Origin: Alphaproteobacteria bacterium
Lineage (GTDB): Bacteria; Pseudomonadota; Alphaproteobacteria; Caulobacterales; Hyphomonadaceae
Reading direction: 5' to 3'
Assembly: GCA_018830285.1 (NCBI GenBank)
Contig: JAHJSB010000063.1
Coordinates: forward strand, 186,001-250,000
DNA length: 64,000 nt
The position numbers and the translations under genes are program-made. The notes below the pieces were generated by a model. It worked only from the letters and a program-made list of their open reading frames with translations, made no database searches and was not told the DNA's origin. Below are positions 55,018-63,789 of the stretch, one piece after another (position 1 is the first letter of the stretch; each line of letters starts with the position of its first letter).

Positions 55018-56039
55018 CCGGACTTGGTCCGCTCGACCGCCGACAGGTCGCGCGTCACGCCCGAAGCATTCGGGTAGCGTTTCGGCAACGTGTCGAGCGC
55101 GAGGCAGGCCTTCTCCTTGTCGCCAATGAGGCGCATGGCCCGGGCCAGCTTCACCAGCGCGTCAGGCGCGCGCGGATCGTTCGGGAATGACCGGATCATC
55201 GTCGTATAAGCGGCGCCGCTGTCAGCATAGGCTTTCTGCTGGTACAGCGTCTCGCCCAGCCAGTAGTGGGCCTCGCCTGCTTGCGGATCATTGCCGAACT
55301 TCTCGAGAAACAGGCGGAAGGCCGCCTCTGCACCGGCATAGTCAAACTGGATCAGTTTCGATTTGGCGGCGGCAAACAGCGGGCCGGCCTGGCCCGGCAG
55401 ATTGCTGGCCGAAATGGTGCCGAGCGATCCGGACGGGAGGTTCAGCCCGTCTTCTGACGGGTTGTTCGAAATCGGAGTCGACGACTGACGCATGCCGGAA
55501 GCGCTGTTGGCGAGGCCAGACGCGGACGATTCATTTGTCGGCGTGATCAGCCGGGTCGGCCCGGAATTGCCGAGGCTGCCAGACGCAGGTGACGACGGCG
55601 AGCCAGCGGAATAATCGCCGCTCTGCGCCGAACCGGGATAGGCGGATTCCGCCTCAGCGGCAGGGTCTGCAAAGGCCGGGTCGCCGCCAAGGCGGGCTTC
55701 AAGGGCAGACAGGGTACGGCCCTGCGCTTCGAGCTGCGTGCGCAATTCTCCGATACTGTCTGAGAGAGATTCATTGTCGCGCTGGAGGGCGGCATTCTGG
55801 TCACGCGCCTGGGAGAGCTGGAATTCCATCGTCTCGACCCGGCCCGTGAGGGTCATGATGTCACCGAGGAGGTTGTTCACCTGAACCTTCAGGTCCGCAT
55901 TTTGCTGGCGAACCGTCGTCACCTGCGCAGCCAGGTCGGAACTAGTGACACCCTGCGAGATTGGCGCATTACGCTGCGCCATCGCCGGTGTCGCGGTGAG
56001 CACAAGGCAGGCAAGGGCGAGAGCCGGGGCTTTGAACAT
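55005..56039 (-). CDS. cpoB: Cell division coordinator CpoB (YbgF)
   Basis: 344 residues. A signal peptide (MFKAPALALACLVLTATPAM AQ) leads to a coiled coil (about 45-115, NADLKVQVNNLLGDIMTLTG), a Ser/Gly/Pro-rich linker, and TPR repeats (KSKLIQFDYAGAEAAFRLFL, GEAHYWLGETLYQQKAYADS). It links PBP1B and Tol during division. The ATG at 56037-56039 with GGAGA is preferred over upstream starts. A hairpin terminator lies between pal and this gene. Confidence 0.92.
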   Translation of the reverse strand: MFKAPALALACLVLTATPAMAQRNAPISQGVTSSDLAAQVTTVRQQNADLKVQVNNLLGDIMTLTGRVETMEFQLSQARDQNAALQRDNESLSDSIGELRTQLEAQGRTLSALEARLGGDPAFADPAAEAESAYPGSAQSGDYSAGSPSSPASGSLGNSGPTRLITPTNESSASGLANSASGMRQSSTPISNNPSEDGLNLPSGSLGTISASNLPGQAGPLFAAAKSKLIQFDYAGAEAAFRLFLEKFGNDPQAGEAHYWLGETLYQQKAYADSGAAYTTMIRSFPNDPRAPDALVKLARAMRLIGDKEKACLALDTLPKRYPNASGVTRDLSAVERTKSGCDN

Positions 56040-56075
56040 GAATGCAATATCTCCGCGCAGTTTGGTCGCCACCAT

Positions 56076-56112
56076 ACAAAAACAGCCGGGGCCAAAATAA
56101 GGCACCCGGCTG
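56076..56112 (-). terminator. Hairpin between pal and cpoB
   Basis: On the minus strand CAGCCGGG ... CCCGGCTG is followed by TTTTTGT. It would end or reduce transcription after pal, so cpoB-tilS-ftsH are partly separated from tolQRAB-pal. Confidence 0.7.
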
Positions 56113-56140
56113 CTTATTGTAGACCGTTCAGCAGAACAGC

Positions 56141-56686
56141 TTAGCTGGTCGAGCCGGAAACGATTTGCGTGAAACCGTTGCGGTTCAGGGCCCAGGATTG
56201 CTCGTCGCTGCCAGCAGCGATCGGGCGCTCCTTGCCGTACGAGATCGTGTCGACCCGCGAAGGATCAACGCCGAGGCTGACGAGGTAGTCTTTCACGACC
56301 GACGCGCGGCGTTCGCCAAGCGCGAGGTTGTATTCGCGTGTGCCGCGCTCATCGCAGTTACCCGCCACGAGGATACGGACGCTCGGATAGGATGCGAGCC
56401 AGGCAGCCTGACGCTTCAGGATTTCCTGGTCGTCGGCATCAAGACGGTAGTTGTTGAGGTCGTAATAAACGCGCTCACCAACGTTGACGCGGAAATCGTC
56501 GAGCGAACCAGCCAGCGGGCCGGTAGGTTTCACGACTTCTTCGACAACAGGTGCAGTAGGCGCTGGAGTCGTGTCGACGACTTCAACCGGCGTCGTATCT
56601 TCAACGACAGGCGCGGGCTTGGAAGCGCAGGCGCCGAGCGAAATCAGTACGACGGCGGCGGCGGTAAGTTTCAGTGACTTTTGCAT
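56141..56686 (-). CDS. pal: Peptidoglycan-associated lipoprotein Pal
   Basis: 181 residues. MQKSLKLTAAAVVLISLGAC is a lipoprotein signal. A Pro/Val-rich linker (about 25-60) leads to the OmpA-like domain with VYYDLNNYRLDADDQEILKR, ILVAGNCDERGTREYNLALG and ERRASVVKDYL. Pal anchors the outer membrane to peptidoglycan and binds TolB. GGGGAG precedes the ATG; a longer in-frame start at 56749 is not used. Confidence 0.96.
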   Translation of the reverse strand: MQKSLKLTAAAVVLISLGACASKPAPVVEDTTPVEVVDTTPAPTAPVVEEVVKPTGPLAGSLDDFRVNVGERVYYDLNNYRLDADDQEILKRQAAWLASYPSVRILVAGNCDERGTREYNLALGERRASVVKDYLVSLGVDPSRVDTISYGKERPIAAGSDEQSWALNRNGFTQIVSGSTS

Positions 56687-56870
56687 TGCTAAGACTCCCC
56701 TGGATGTCCTTAGAGCGATATTGACGCCTTGCGGCGGGCGTTTTGTCAACGTGTTGACGACTAGCGCGTTGGTGATTCCATAATCTGACCGAAATCAGGC
56801 GACAATCGGGCGGTGACTTAACCGTGCGTCGTTTTGCACAAATTTGTCGCCATGTCTCCTGAAAGCAACG

Positions 56871-56890
56871 CCCCCGGACCATTCCGGGGG
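56871..56890. terminator. GC-rich hairpin between tolB and pal
   Basis: CCCCCGGA-CCAT-TCCGGGGG, with no U-run on the minus strand. It may slow polymerase or protect the tolB 3' end, and separates the levels of tolB and pal mRNA. Confidence 0.5.
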
Positions 56891-56906
56891 CCTTTAACTG
56901 CTAATA

Positions 56907-58262
56907 TTATTGCAGAAGCGGCGACCAGGCCGGGTCTGACGCGTCGGTTTGCGTCTGCAAACGCTGTTCGTTGCGTCCGGAAAGGTCGACAGACCAGAGC
57001 TGGGGCCCCGCGCCTGGACGAGATTCGCGGAAATAAACGATCACGCGGCCATTCGGCGACCAGTCCGGACCCTCATCAAGATAGGCTTCGGTGAGCAGGC
57101 GCTCGCCTTTGCCGTCAGTCCCGATCACGCCAATATAGAACCGGCTACCAGACTGTTTGGTGAAGGCCACGAGATCACCGCGCGGGCTCCACACGGGCGT
57201 GGAATAGCTGCCCTTGCCGAACGTGATCCGGCAGGCCGAATCGCGACCGCCCGACGGGCAGGTACGCGGACTGCCATCGGCGTTCATGATATAAAGCTGC
57301 GGGCTGCCGCCCCGGTCTGATGTGAAGACGATGGAATTGCCGTCCGGTGACATCGAGGGTGATGTATCAATAGCCGGATGATCGGTCAGGCGGCGCGATT
57401 CCCGGGTCCGCAGGTTCATGATGTAAATGTCGGAATTGCCGCGCTCGGCCTGGGTCATCAGCACACTCTGGCCATCCCGCGAAAAGCGGGGAGCAAAGGT
57501 CATGCCCGGGAAATTGCCGAGCAATTCCTGGCGGCCAGTCTCGATATTGAAGAGATAGACGCGCGGCTTGCCACCTTCATAGGACATGTAGGTGATTTCC
57601 TGAGCCGACGGCGAGAAACGCGGTGTCAGAACCGTGTTGCGGCCGGGCGTCAGGTATTGCTGGTTGGCGCCGTCACTATCCATGATGGCGAGGCGCTTCA
57701 CGCGGGCCAGTTTCGGACCGGTCTCGGCAATATAGACGATACGCGTGTCGAAATACGGGTCTTCGCCGGTCAGGCGCTGGTAGATCGAGTCGGCGATCTT
57801 GTGGGAAATGCGGCGCCAGTTGTCCGGCGTCGTGGTCAGGCGGCGGCCCGGCTGGCCATTGATGCGCATGACTTCGCCGGCATAGACGTCCCACAGGCGG
57901 AACGAGACGGCGATCTTGCCGTCTGGCAGTTCTTCATAGGCACCGACGACCAGGCCGTCGGTCTTGATGATCTTCCAGTCGGCAAAGCGCGGCTGCACGT
58001 CCAGCGAAAGGTCCTTCTGGATAAATGAGGCCGGGTTCTGCATTTCGAACAGGCCGGTCGAGGCGAGATCGGCGCGCACGACGTCGCTGATCTGCTTGGC
58101 CATCGCGGCGTCGGCCCCGGAAATCTGGAAGTCCGGAATGGCCAGCGGCGTTGGCGTGAAATTGCCGTCCGTGACACGCACCTGCAGCTGGGCCGCAGAT
58201 GGCAGGGCTATACTCGTGGCCAGCAGGAACGCTGTTGCCAGCGCCATCAGGATACGTTTCAT
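56907..58262 (-). CDS. tolB: Tol-Pal system beta-propeller protein TolB
   Basis: 451 residues. A signal peptide (MKRILMALATAFLLATSIAL PSAAQ) precedes the N-terminal domain (RVTDGNFTPTPLAIPDFQIS) and a six-bladed propeller with repeats such as DTSPSMSPDGNSIVFTSDRG and STPVWSPRGDLVAFTKQSGS, ending DASDPAWSPLL. It binds Pal and TolA in the periplasm. AAGGAGA precedes the ATG. Confidence 0.97.
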   Translation of the reverse strand: MKRILMALATAFLLATSIALPSAAQLQVRVTDGNFTPTPLAIPDFQISGADAAMAKQISDVVRADLASTGLFEMQNPASFIQKDLSLDVQPRFADWKIIKTDGLVVGAYEELPDGKIAVSFRLWDVYAGEVMRINGQPGRRLTTTPDNWRRISHKIADSIYQRLTGEDPYFDTRIVYIAETGPKLARVKRLAIMDSDGANQQYLTPGRNTVLTPRFSPSAQEITYMSYEGGKPRVYLFNIETGRQELLGNFPGMTFAPRFSRDGQSVLMTQAERGNSDIYIMNLRTRESRRLTDHPAIDTSPSMSPDGNSIVFTSDRGGSPQLYIMNADGSPRTCPSGGRDSACRITFGKGSYSTPVWSPRGDLVAFTKQSGSRFYIGVIGTDGKGERLLTEAYLDEGPDWSPNGRVIVYFRESRPGAGPQLWSVDLSGRNEQRLQTQTDASDPAWSPLLQ

Positions 58263-58294
58263 TCGATAGTCTCCTTGAAACTTTTGGGGGCCGC

Positions 58295-59254
58295 TCAGTT
58301 CTCCGGCCCGATTGTCACGTCGATTTCCTGCCATTGGTCGTAATCGTCTGCAGGCAATTTGTATGGCGCGCACTTGCGCACTGCCCGGAGGGCAAGGTCA
58401 ACCGGAATGCCCGACCGGCCAATGGGCCGCGACTTTGGCAAAATCAGTTCCGCCGAGTTCGACAGGCTGCCATCGCGGGCCAGCTTCAGGCGCACCACGA
58501 CATTGATCTGGTCTTCCTTGGGCAGGTCGTCGATCCCGTTCCAGCAATAGCCGATCTGCCGGCGCACGGCCGCCTGCAGCGACGCAGTGTTACCGGTCCG
58601 CTCACCCGCGCCCTTGCGCGGTTGCTGGGCATCGGCCAGCACGGGCTTCTGGATGCGTGGCGGCTCCTGCGCCGGGGGCGCCTTGCGCTCGTTCTGGGCC
58701 TTGGTCTTCAGCACGTCTTCGAAATCGTTGAGGAAATCGAGGTCATCGGACTCGGTCTTCGGCTTCGTCTTCTGGACCAGTTTCTCTTCCTTCTTCGGCT
58801 CCGGCTTCTTCTTTTCCGGCTCCTTGACGGGCGCAGGCTCAGGATCCGGCTCAGCCTTCTCGTCTTCTACAACAATGTCATCCTCGCTCGGTTCCTCAGC
58901 GCGGGTGTCATTGGCATCGACTTCGTCAGCCGTGAGGTCTTTCTGGTCGTCTGGTTTCGCCTCTTCTTCGGGCGCTTCTTCCGGCACCGGTTCGGCTTCC
59001 GGTTCGGGCTCGGCCTTCTGGATCGCACTCACATTGGTGACGAGTCCGATGTCGAGAAATTCGATCGGCACATCGATTGCGCTCGCACATTCGGGCAGGC
59101 GCATCAGGATATCGACCGGGCCGAGGCCCGGCTCGTCGCGTTCGAGCTTGGCGATCGCCTTGTCACACTCGGATTTCTGGTTCGGCCACGACATGACTGC
59201 CAGCGCGAGCACGCTCGCGTGGAGAAGGGCCGAAAGGGTGAAACCGCGAAGCAT
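58295..59254 (-). CDS. tolA: TolA/TonB-like energy transducer of the Tol system
   Basis: 319 residues. One N-terminal membrane helix (FTLSALLHASVLALAVMSW) and then a long acidic/proline Glu-Pro-Lys region (about 80-190, EPEPEAEPVPEEAPEEEAKP and similar) that spans the periplasm. The C-terminal domain has QIGYCWNGIDDLPKEDQINV and VVRLKLARDGSLSNSAEL, the TolA domain III pattern. It couples proton-driven TolQR to TolB-Pal. It lies 18 bp after tolR. Confidence 0.93.
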   Translation of the reverse strand: MLRGFTLSALLHASVLALAVMSWPNQKSECDKAIAKLERDEPGLGPVDILMRLPECASAIDVPIEFLDIGLVTNVSAIQKAEPEPEAEPVPEEAPEEEAKPDDQKDLTADEVDANDTRAEEPSEDDIVVEDEKAEPDPEPAPVKEPEKKKPEPKKEEKLVQKTKPKTESDDLDFLNDFEDVLKTKAQNERKAPPAQEPPRIQKPVLADAQQPRKGAGERTGNTASLQAAVRRQIGYCWNGIDDLPKEDQINVVVRLKLARDGSLSNSAELILPKSRPIGRSGIPVDLALRAVRKCAPYKLPADDYDQWQEIDVTIGPEN

Positions 59255-59272
59255 GGGTGCTGAAGGCCCTCG

Positions 59273-59710
59273 CTATTTCTTCTGCTCGGTCACGAAGGCG
59301 AGGCGCGTATAGCCGGCCGCGCGCACTTCGGACGTCACTTCCATTATCCTGCCATAGGGAACGGACTCGTCGGCGCGCAGGTACATCTGCTGCTCGTAGC
59401 CTTCGCCGATGATAGCGGCGAGCTTCGCGCCGAGCTCATCCACGGTCACTTCCGTGTTCTGAATGAATATGGTGCCGTCAGCCTTTACCGAGATTGCCAG
59501 CGGCGCATCGTTCGGCTCGGTCTTGATCGGCCCGGATACGGTCTTCGGCAGGGCGACATCCTCGCCGCGCACCAGCAGGGGCGCAGTGATCATGAACACG
59601 ATCAGCAGCACCAGCATGACGTCGACAAAGGGTGTGACGTTGATTTCGGCATTCAGCGCGCGGCGTCCGCGCCGCCCGCCCTTGCCGCCGGATCCGAGGA
59701 TGAGTCCCAT
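59273..59710 (-). CDS. tolR: TolR (ExbD-family)
   Basis: 145 residues. INVTPFVDVMLVLLIVFMIT contains the conserved membrane Asp used for proton movement. A periplasmic domain follows (VKADGTIFIQNTEVTVDELG and LRADESVPYGRIMEV). An Arg/Gly-rich N-terminus (GGKGGRRGRRALNAE) precedes it. It works with TolQ. Confidence 0.96.
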   Translation of the reverse strand: MGLILGSGGKGGRRGRRALNAEINVTPFVDVMLVLLIVFMITAPLLVRGEDVALPKTVSGPIKTEPNDAPLAISVKADGTIFIQNTEVTVDELGAKLAAIIGEGYEQQMYLRADESVPYGRIMEVTSEVRAAGYTRLAFVTEQKK

Positions 59711-59713
59711 GCC

Positions 59714-60427
59714 CTAGTCCCTCGCTGCGTCGGACGCACGGCGCGACAGGCGCACCAGGACATCCTGCGAGAATGTGTCGAGCTGGTCGCCGAACTTGGT
59801 CAGGTCGCCCGTGAACTTGTTGTAGAAAATAACGGCCGGGATAGCGGCCACAAGACCCATGCCGGTCGCGAACAGGGCTTCGGCAATCGGGCCGGCTACT
59901 GTGCCGAGGCTGGTGTCCTGCTGGGCAGCGATATTGAGGAAGGCGTTCATGATGCCCCACACGGTGCCGAACAGGCCAATAAAGGGCGACGCTGAACCGA
60001 TCGTTGCCAGCACGCCAAGTCCGCTACCGGCCTTGCCGAGTTCGCGGTCGACCGTCGCGCGCATGGATCGCTCCGCCCGGCCGACGAGCGCGGCTGCCTC
60101 GGCCGGTTGCGGTTGCCCGCGCTTTGCATCCGACCACTCGCGCGCAGCCGACGCAAAGACGCGGCTGGCTGCGTCGCCAGCGACCTGGCCGGGGCGCATG
60201 TCGAAATCTTCCGTGCGACCGCTCCAGAATGCGGCTTCGAATTGCTTGGCTTTCTTGCGGGCACTGCCGAGCGAGAACGTTTTTTCGGCGATCACCATCC
60301 ACGACCAGACCGAGGAGGCCAGCAGACACAGGAGCACCAGTTTGACAATCGGGTCTGCATCGAAAACCAGTGAGAGTAGCGAAAAGTCACTATTGCTGGC
60401 GGCCGTGCCAATCGCTTCGGATTCCAT
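59714..60427 (-). CDS. tolQ: TolQ (ExbB/MotA-family)
   Basis: 237 residues. Three membrane helices: LVLLCLLASSVWSWMVIAEK, then GLGVLATIGSASPFIGLFGT VWGIMNAF, and AEALFATGMGLVAAIPAVIF YNKFTGDL, all signature MotA/ExbB segments. It forms the proton channel with TolR. It is the first tol gene here; ybgC, usually just upstream, is separated from it by 3.4 kb. The frame is open upstream to 60745, but that is not coding. Confidence 0.95.
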   Translation of the reverse strand: MESEAIGTAASNSDFSLLSLVFDADPIVKLVLLCLLASSVWSWMVIAEKTFSLGSARKKAKQFEAAFWSGRTEDFDMRPGQVAGDAASRVFASAAREWSDAKRGQPQPAEAAALVGRAERSMRATVDRELGKAGSGLGVLATIGSASPFIGLFGTVWGIMNAFLNIAAQQDTSLGTVAGPIAEALFATGMGLVAAIPAVIFYNKFTGDLTKFGDQLDTFSQDVLVRLSRRASDAARD

Positions 60428-60651
60428 GAGATTCCCTGCTCCTTGAAGTCTGCGGGCTGCAAGCGCACCGCATATGAGTCTGTGCCGTCGGCGGGGGCCT
60501 CGGCGTCTGCCCCTGTTTCCACACCAAATCTGGCGGAAACACGGCAGGCCCGCGAGTTTCCGCAGCTGGTTAACCGATAGGGGCGTTTGGTTAAGGATTG
60601 GTGGCCGACCGCTGGGTTCGCTGCACTGCAGCAATGACGCGGCAAACGGGT

Positions 60652-62109
60652 CTAGAGGATCGGCGCAGCGAGGCGCAGAATGTTCTCTGTCATACGCCGC
60701 CAGTTCGATCGCCTGGCCCAGGCTTCGGGATCGATATAGGTGCATCGGTCAAGATAACGTTCGCGCATCTCGTCCAACTGGCCGGATACGACCCGGTCAT
60801 AAGCGATCAGGGTCAGTTCGAGATTCAGGTAGAAGCTGCGCGTGTCCATATTGACCGTTCCGACCATCGAAATCGTATCATCTACGAGCACGCACTTCGT
60901 GTGCAACAGGCCGTCCGAATAGCGCGCAATACGGATATCGGCGGCCAGGAGTTCCTCGAACACAGACTCGCTGGCAAACTGGGCGAGCTTCGAATCGATT
61001 TGCTCGGGTACGATCACATCTACGGCAACGCCTCGCTTGCGGGCCGCTTTCAGCGCCAGTGTCAGCGCCTCATCAGGGATGAAGTAGGGCGTGATAATCG
61101 ACACGCGCGAATGGGCGGCGAAGATGGCCGAGACGACCCATTCATGGATCGGGCTGTCGCGCGTTTCCGGTCCGGACGGTAACAATTGCAGCGCCACGTC
61201 CCCCGCCGGCGCCACTTCCGGGCGGTCGGTCGGCAGGTCGCGCAGCGCCTCCCGGTCAACGTCGAGGCCCACACAGTCGAATAGATAGTCAGCATTGAAC
61301 ACACAACCGAGCGAATCGACGATCCGCCCCTCCAGCCGGAACATCGTGTCGACCCACTCACCCACTGACTTGTTCTTCTTGAAGAATTTCGGATCGACCA
61401 GGTTGAAGCTGCCAATATAGCCAATCGCCTGGTCGATCGCGATCAGCTTGCGATGGTTGCGCAGGTCGGAGCGCTGGGACAGCGACTTGATCAGGCCGAC
61501 CGGCAGCGAGGCTTCCACGTCCACGCCCGCCTGACGCAAACGCTGCAGCCAGCTTGATCGGAACAGCGCCTTGCTGCCGAAACTGTCTGCCAGGAGATTG
61601 CAGTCGACCCCGCGCTTGGCGGCCCGCACCAGTGCTTCCATCACGGCGATCACGCGGCCTTCCGGCTCGACAATGTAGAATTCGAGGAAACATGTATTGG
61701 TCGCCTGATCGATATCGGCGACAATCCGGTCGAGTATGCGGCCTGCGTCTTCGAGCAGTTCCAGTTTGTTGTGGTGGGTCACCGGGAAACCGGAATGGGT
61801 CGCTACGCTCTGGCTGAGCGCCCGCATCGTGTGCGAGGCTTCGAGCACCACGTCCTGCAAGGGGTCTTCGGTGATGCCATAACGGCGCGAGTAGAATTGC
61901 CGGATCCGCGCGCCCTGTCTGAGGCGCTTGCGTCCCATCCGGTGGTCGCCGAACAGGAAGTAGAAGAATATCCCGAAATAAGGCAGAGAGAACAGGATAA
62001 TGATCCAGGCCAGCGTCGTGCTGACCGCCAGCTTGCGGTAGAGCAACCGGAAGGTCAGGCCAACCGAGATCAGGATATGGAGGGCAAAGACAAGTGAACT
62101 TGGTAGCAA
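60652..62109 (-). CDS. cls: Cardiolipin synthase (PLD family)
   Basis: 485 residues. Two N-terminal membrane helices (LPSSLVFALHILISVGLTFR and STTLAWIIILFSLPYFGIFF YFLFGDHRMGRKR) and two HKD sites: NHRKLIAIDQAIGYIGSFNL and LLHTKCVLVDDTISMVGTVN MDTRS. It makes cardiolipin from two phosphatidylglycerols. The start is probably TTG at 62107-62109 with AGGGGA five to six bases upstream; a longer form from 62232 would overlap the divergent gene's ribosome site. Confidence 0.92.
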   Translation of the reverse strand: MLPSSLVFALHILISVGLTFRLLYRKLAVSTTLAWIIILFSLPYFGIFFYFLFGDHRMGRKRLRQGARIRQFYSRRYGITEDPLQDVVLEASHTMRALSQSVATHSGFPVTHHNKLELLEDAGRILDRIVADIDQATNTCFLEFYIVEPEGRVIAVMEALVRAAKRGVDCNLLADSFGSKALFRSSWLQRLRQAGVDVEASLPVGLIKSLSQRSDLRNHRKLIAIDQAIGYIGSFNLVDPKFFKKNKSVGEWVDTMFRLEGRIVDSLGCVFNADYLFDCVGLDVDREALRDLPTDRPEVAPAGDVALQLLPSGPETRDSPIHEWVVSAIFAAHSRVSIITPYFIPDEALTLALKAARKRGVAVDVIVPEQIDSKLAQFASESVFEELLAADIRIARYSDGLLHTKCVLVDDTISMVGTVNMDTRSFYLNLELTLIAYDRVVSGQLDEMRERYLDRCTYIDPEAWARRSNWRRMTENILRLAAPIL

Positions 62110-62170
62110 GGCGGTCCCCTTCAACGCGTACTGCCGAACGCCGGATGGAACCTTGTGTTCCAGCCGCCAT

Positions 62171-62917
62171 ATGAGCAATATGAGCCACTCTCTCGAAATC
62201 CTGACCTGGAATATCCAGGCCGCCATTGGCACGACCCGGTATTCACAATACCTGACCCGCGCGCATCATCAGGTGTTCAATACCAGCGCCAAGCGCTCGA
62301 CGTTGGAAAAAATAGCGGAAATCGTCAGAACCTACGACGTGGTCTGCCTGCAGGAGGTCGATCTGGGGGGGCGCCGATCCGGATTTTCCTGCCAGGCCGA
62401 GCAGATTGCGACCTTGTCGGGCCATTCCCACGTCGCGGTTCAGCGCAACCGGACGATCCCCGGCATCTCACAACATGGCAACGCCATTCTCAGTCGGCAC
62501 GCCCTGTCTGATATCCATGATTTCAAGCTGCCGGGACGTGTGAAGGGGCGCGGCTGCCTCATCGCCAATGTGCATGTGGGACAGGGGATTTCAGTCGCAA
62601 ACCTGCACCTCAGCCTTGGCCGCGACGACCAGGCCCAACAGCTCGAAGCCATCGGCCAGCACCTGCCCCGGAAGAACCCGTTCCTGGTCGTTGGCGACTT
62701 CAACTGTACGAACAGTTCCACTCATCTCGAGGCGTTCGCCGAGGCGAACCGGGCCCAGATTGCCAATCATCCGCAAATCCCGACCTTTCCATCCTGGCGC
62801 CCGCAGCGCGATCTCGATCATATCGTCTATTCCGACCTGGTAAGCCTCGAACACCGACGCAGCCACGCGCTTCAGCTATCCGATCACCTGCCTGTCTCGG
62901 CCGAAATCCACTTCTGA
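62171..62917 (+). CDS. Endonuclease/exonuclease/phosphatase family protein (YbhP-like)
   Basis: 248 residues. LEILTWNIQAAIGTTRYSQY, then DVVCLQEVDLGGRRSGF (metal Glu), QHGNAILSRHALSD, VANLHLSLGRDDQAQQLEAI, FLVVGDFNC and a final QLSDHLPVSAEIHF. These are the EEP active-site motifs. E. coli ybhP lies beside clsB; here the partner is divergent. It may act as a phosphodiesterase of lipid or nucleotide substrates. ATG at 62171 or 62180 may be used. Confidence 0.88.
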   Translation: MSNMSHSLEILTWNIQAAIGTTRYSQYLTRAHHQVFNTSAKRSTLEKIAEIVRTYDVVCLQEVDLGGRRSGFSCQAEQIATLSGHSHVAVQRNRTIPGISQHGNAILSRHALSDIHDFKLPGRVKGRGCLIANVHVGQGISVANLHLSLGRDDQAQQLEAIGQHLPRKNPFLVVGDFNCTNSSTHLEAFAEANRAQIANHPQIPTFPSWRPQRDLDHIVYSDLVSLEHRRSHALQLSDHLPVSAEIHF

Positions 62918-62935
62918 CCTTCGAGATATCCAGAA

Positions 62936-62957
62936 CGGGGCCCCTTCGGGAGCCCCG
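62936..62957. terminator. Hairpin terminator between the EEP gene and padR
   Basis: CGGGGCCCC-TTCGG-GAGCCCCG, with T residues sparse. It separates two convergent genes. Confidence 0.5.
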
Positions 62958-62981
62958 CTCAGGTTTTCGCAGGCTGTAGTG

Positions 62982-63551
62982 CTAGTCCAGCGACGCAATT
63001 TCGTCGCGGGCGGCGTTCAGGATGTCCACGATCCGGCGTTGCCGGGCGTCGTCAGCAAGCCGGTCACGCGCCGACTTTACGATGGCATGCCGCAGCCGGT
63101 GCATCGCGGTACGCACGTCAGTCGGATCGACATCTTCCTCGGCTTGCAGCAGGTCAGCGAGGCGCGCATGGATCGCGCCCTCGGTCTCCATTTCGCGCTC
63201 AAGCTCAGCCTTGCCGTCAGCCGTGATGTGGAACGTCTTCTTTCCGTCCTCGGTGCGCACTTCGGCCCAGCCAAGGTCCTGGATGATTTCCAGCGCCGGA
63301 TACATGACGCCCGGACTCGGCTTGTAGGTGCCGCCGGTGCGCGTCTCGATTTCCTGGATCATGTCATAGCCGTGGCGCGGCGTCTCGTTGATCAGGCTGA
63401 GGATGAGGAGACGAAGGTCGCCGTGACCAAGCGGCCTGCCACCGCGGCGTCCGCCCCGGCCTTGGCCTCCGCGACCATGACGGTGTCCGCCGCCCATTGC
63501 CATTTTCATGTGCCAGCGCGCGCGGCGCCCTTCTCCATTGCATCCGTGCAT
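62982..63551 (-). CDS. PadR-family transcriptional regulator
   Basis: 189 residues. A His/Gly/Arg-rich N-terminal tail (GGGHRHGRGGQGRGGRRGGR, perhaps metal-binding) precedes the PadR winged helix: DLRLLILSLINETPRHGYDM IQEIETRTGGTYKPSPGVMY PALEIIQDLGWAEVRTEDGK. A helical dimerisation part follows (ELEREMETEGAIHARLADLL). ATG at 63549-63551 with GGAGA upstream. A large palindrome lies ~115 bp upstream and is a likely autoregulatory site. The ligand is unknown. Confidence 0.88.
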   Translation of the reverse strand: MHGCNGEGRRARWHMKMAMGGGHRHGRGGQGRGGRRGGRPLGHGDLRLLILSLINETPRHGYDMIQEIETRTGGTYKPSPGVMYPALEIIQDLGWAEVRTEDGKKTFHITADGKAELEREMETEGAIHARLADLLQAEEDVDPTDVRTAMHRLRHAIVKSARDRLADDARQRRIVDILNAARDEIASLD

Positions 63552-63666
63552 ACTGTCTCCTTTATTCTGGCGCCTGTGGCGGCCGAATCCATCGTCATTG
63601 TCCAAAAGTTCGCCTGACAGAGCAGGCCTGTCATGTGAATGTTGATCTCTCATAGATACGCCTTTC

Positions 63667-63703
63667 CGATATATCTAAACATAAAATATTTTTAGATATA
63701 TCG
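63667..63703. promoter_or_regulatory. AT-rich perfect palindrome, candidate PadR operator
   Basis: CGATATATCTAAA (63667-63679) and its exact complement TTTAGATATATCG (63691-63703) flank an 11-bp A/T spacer. It lies in a highly AT-rich island, the only one of its kind upstream of the padR gene, and most likely overlaps its promoter. Confidence 0.7.
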
Positions 63704-63789
63704 AAATACAAGTGGTGGGCAAGCAAAAGTCTGGCCTGCCGCCGTGACGGCAGGCGATTGTCCCGAAATATTGTTGAATTACAGTGCGC

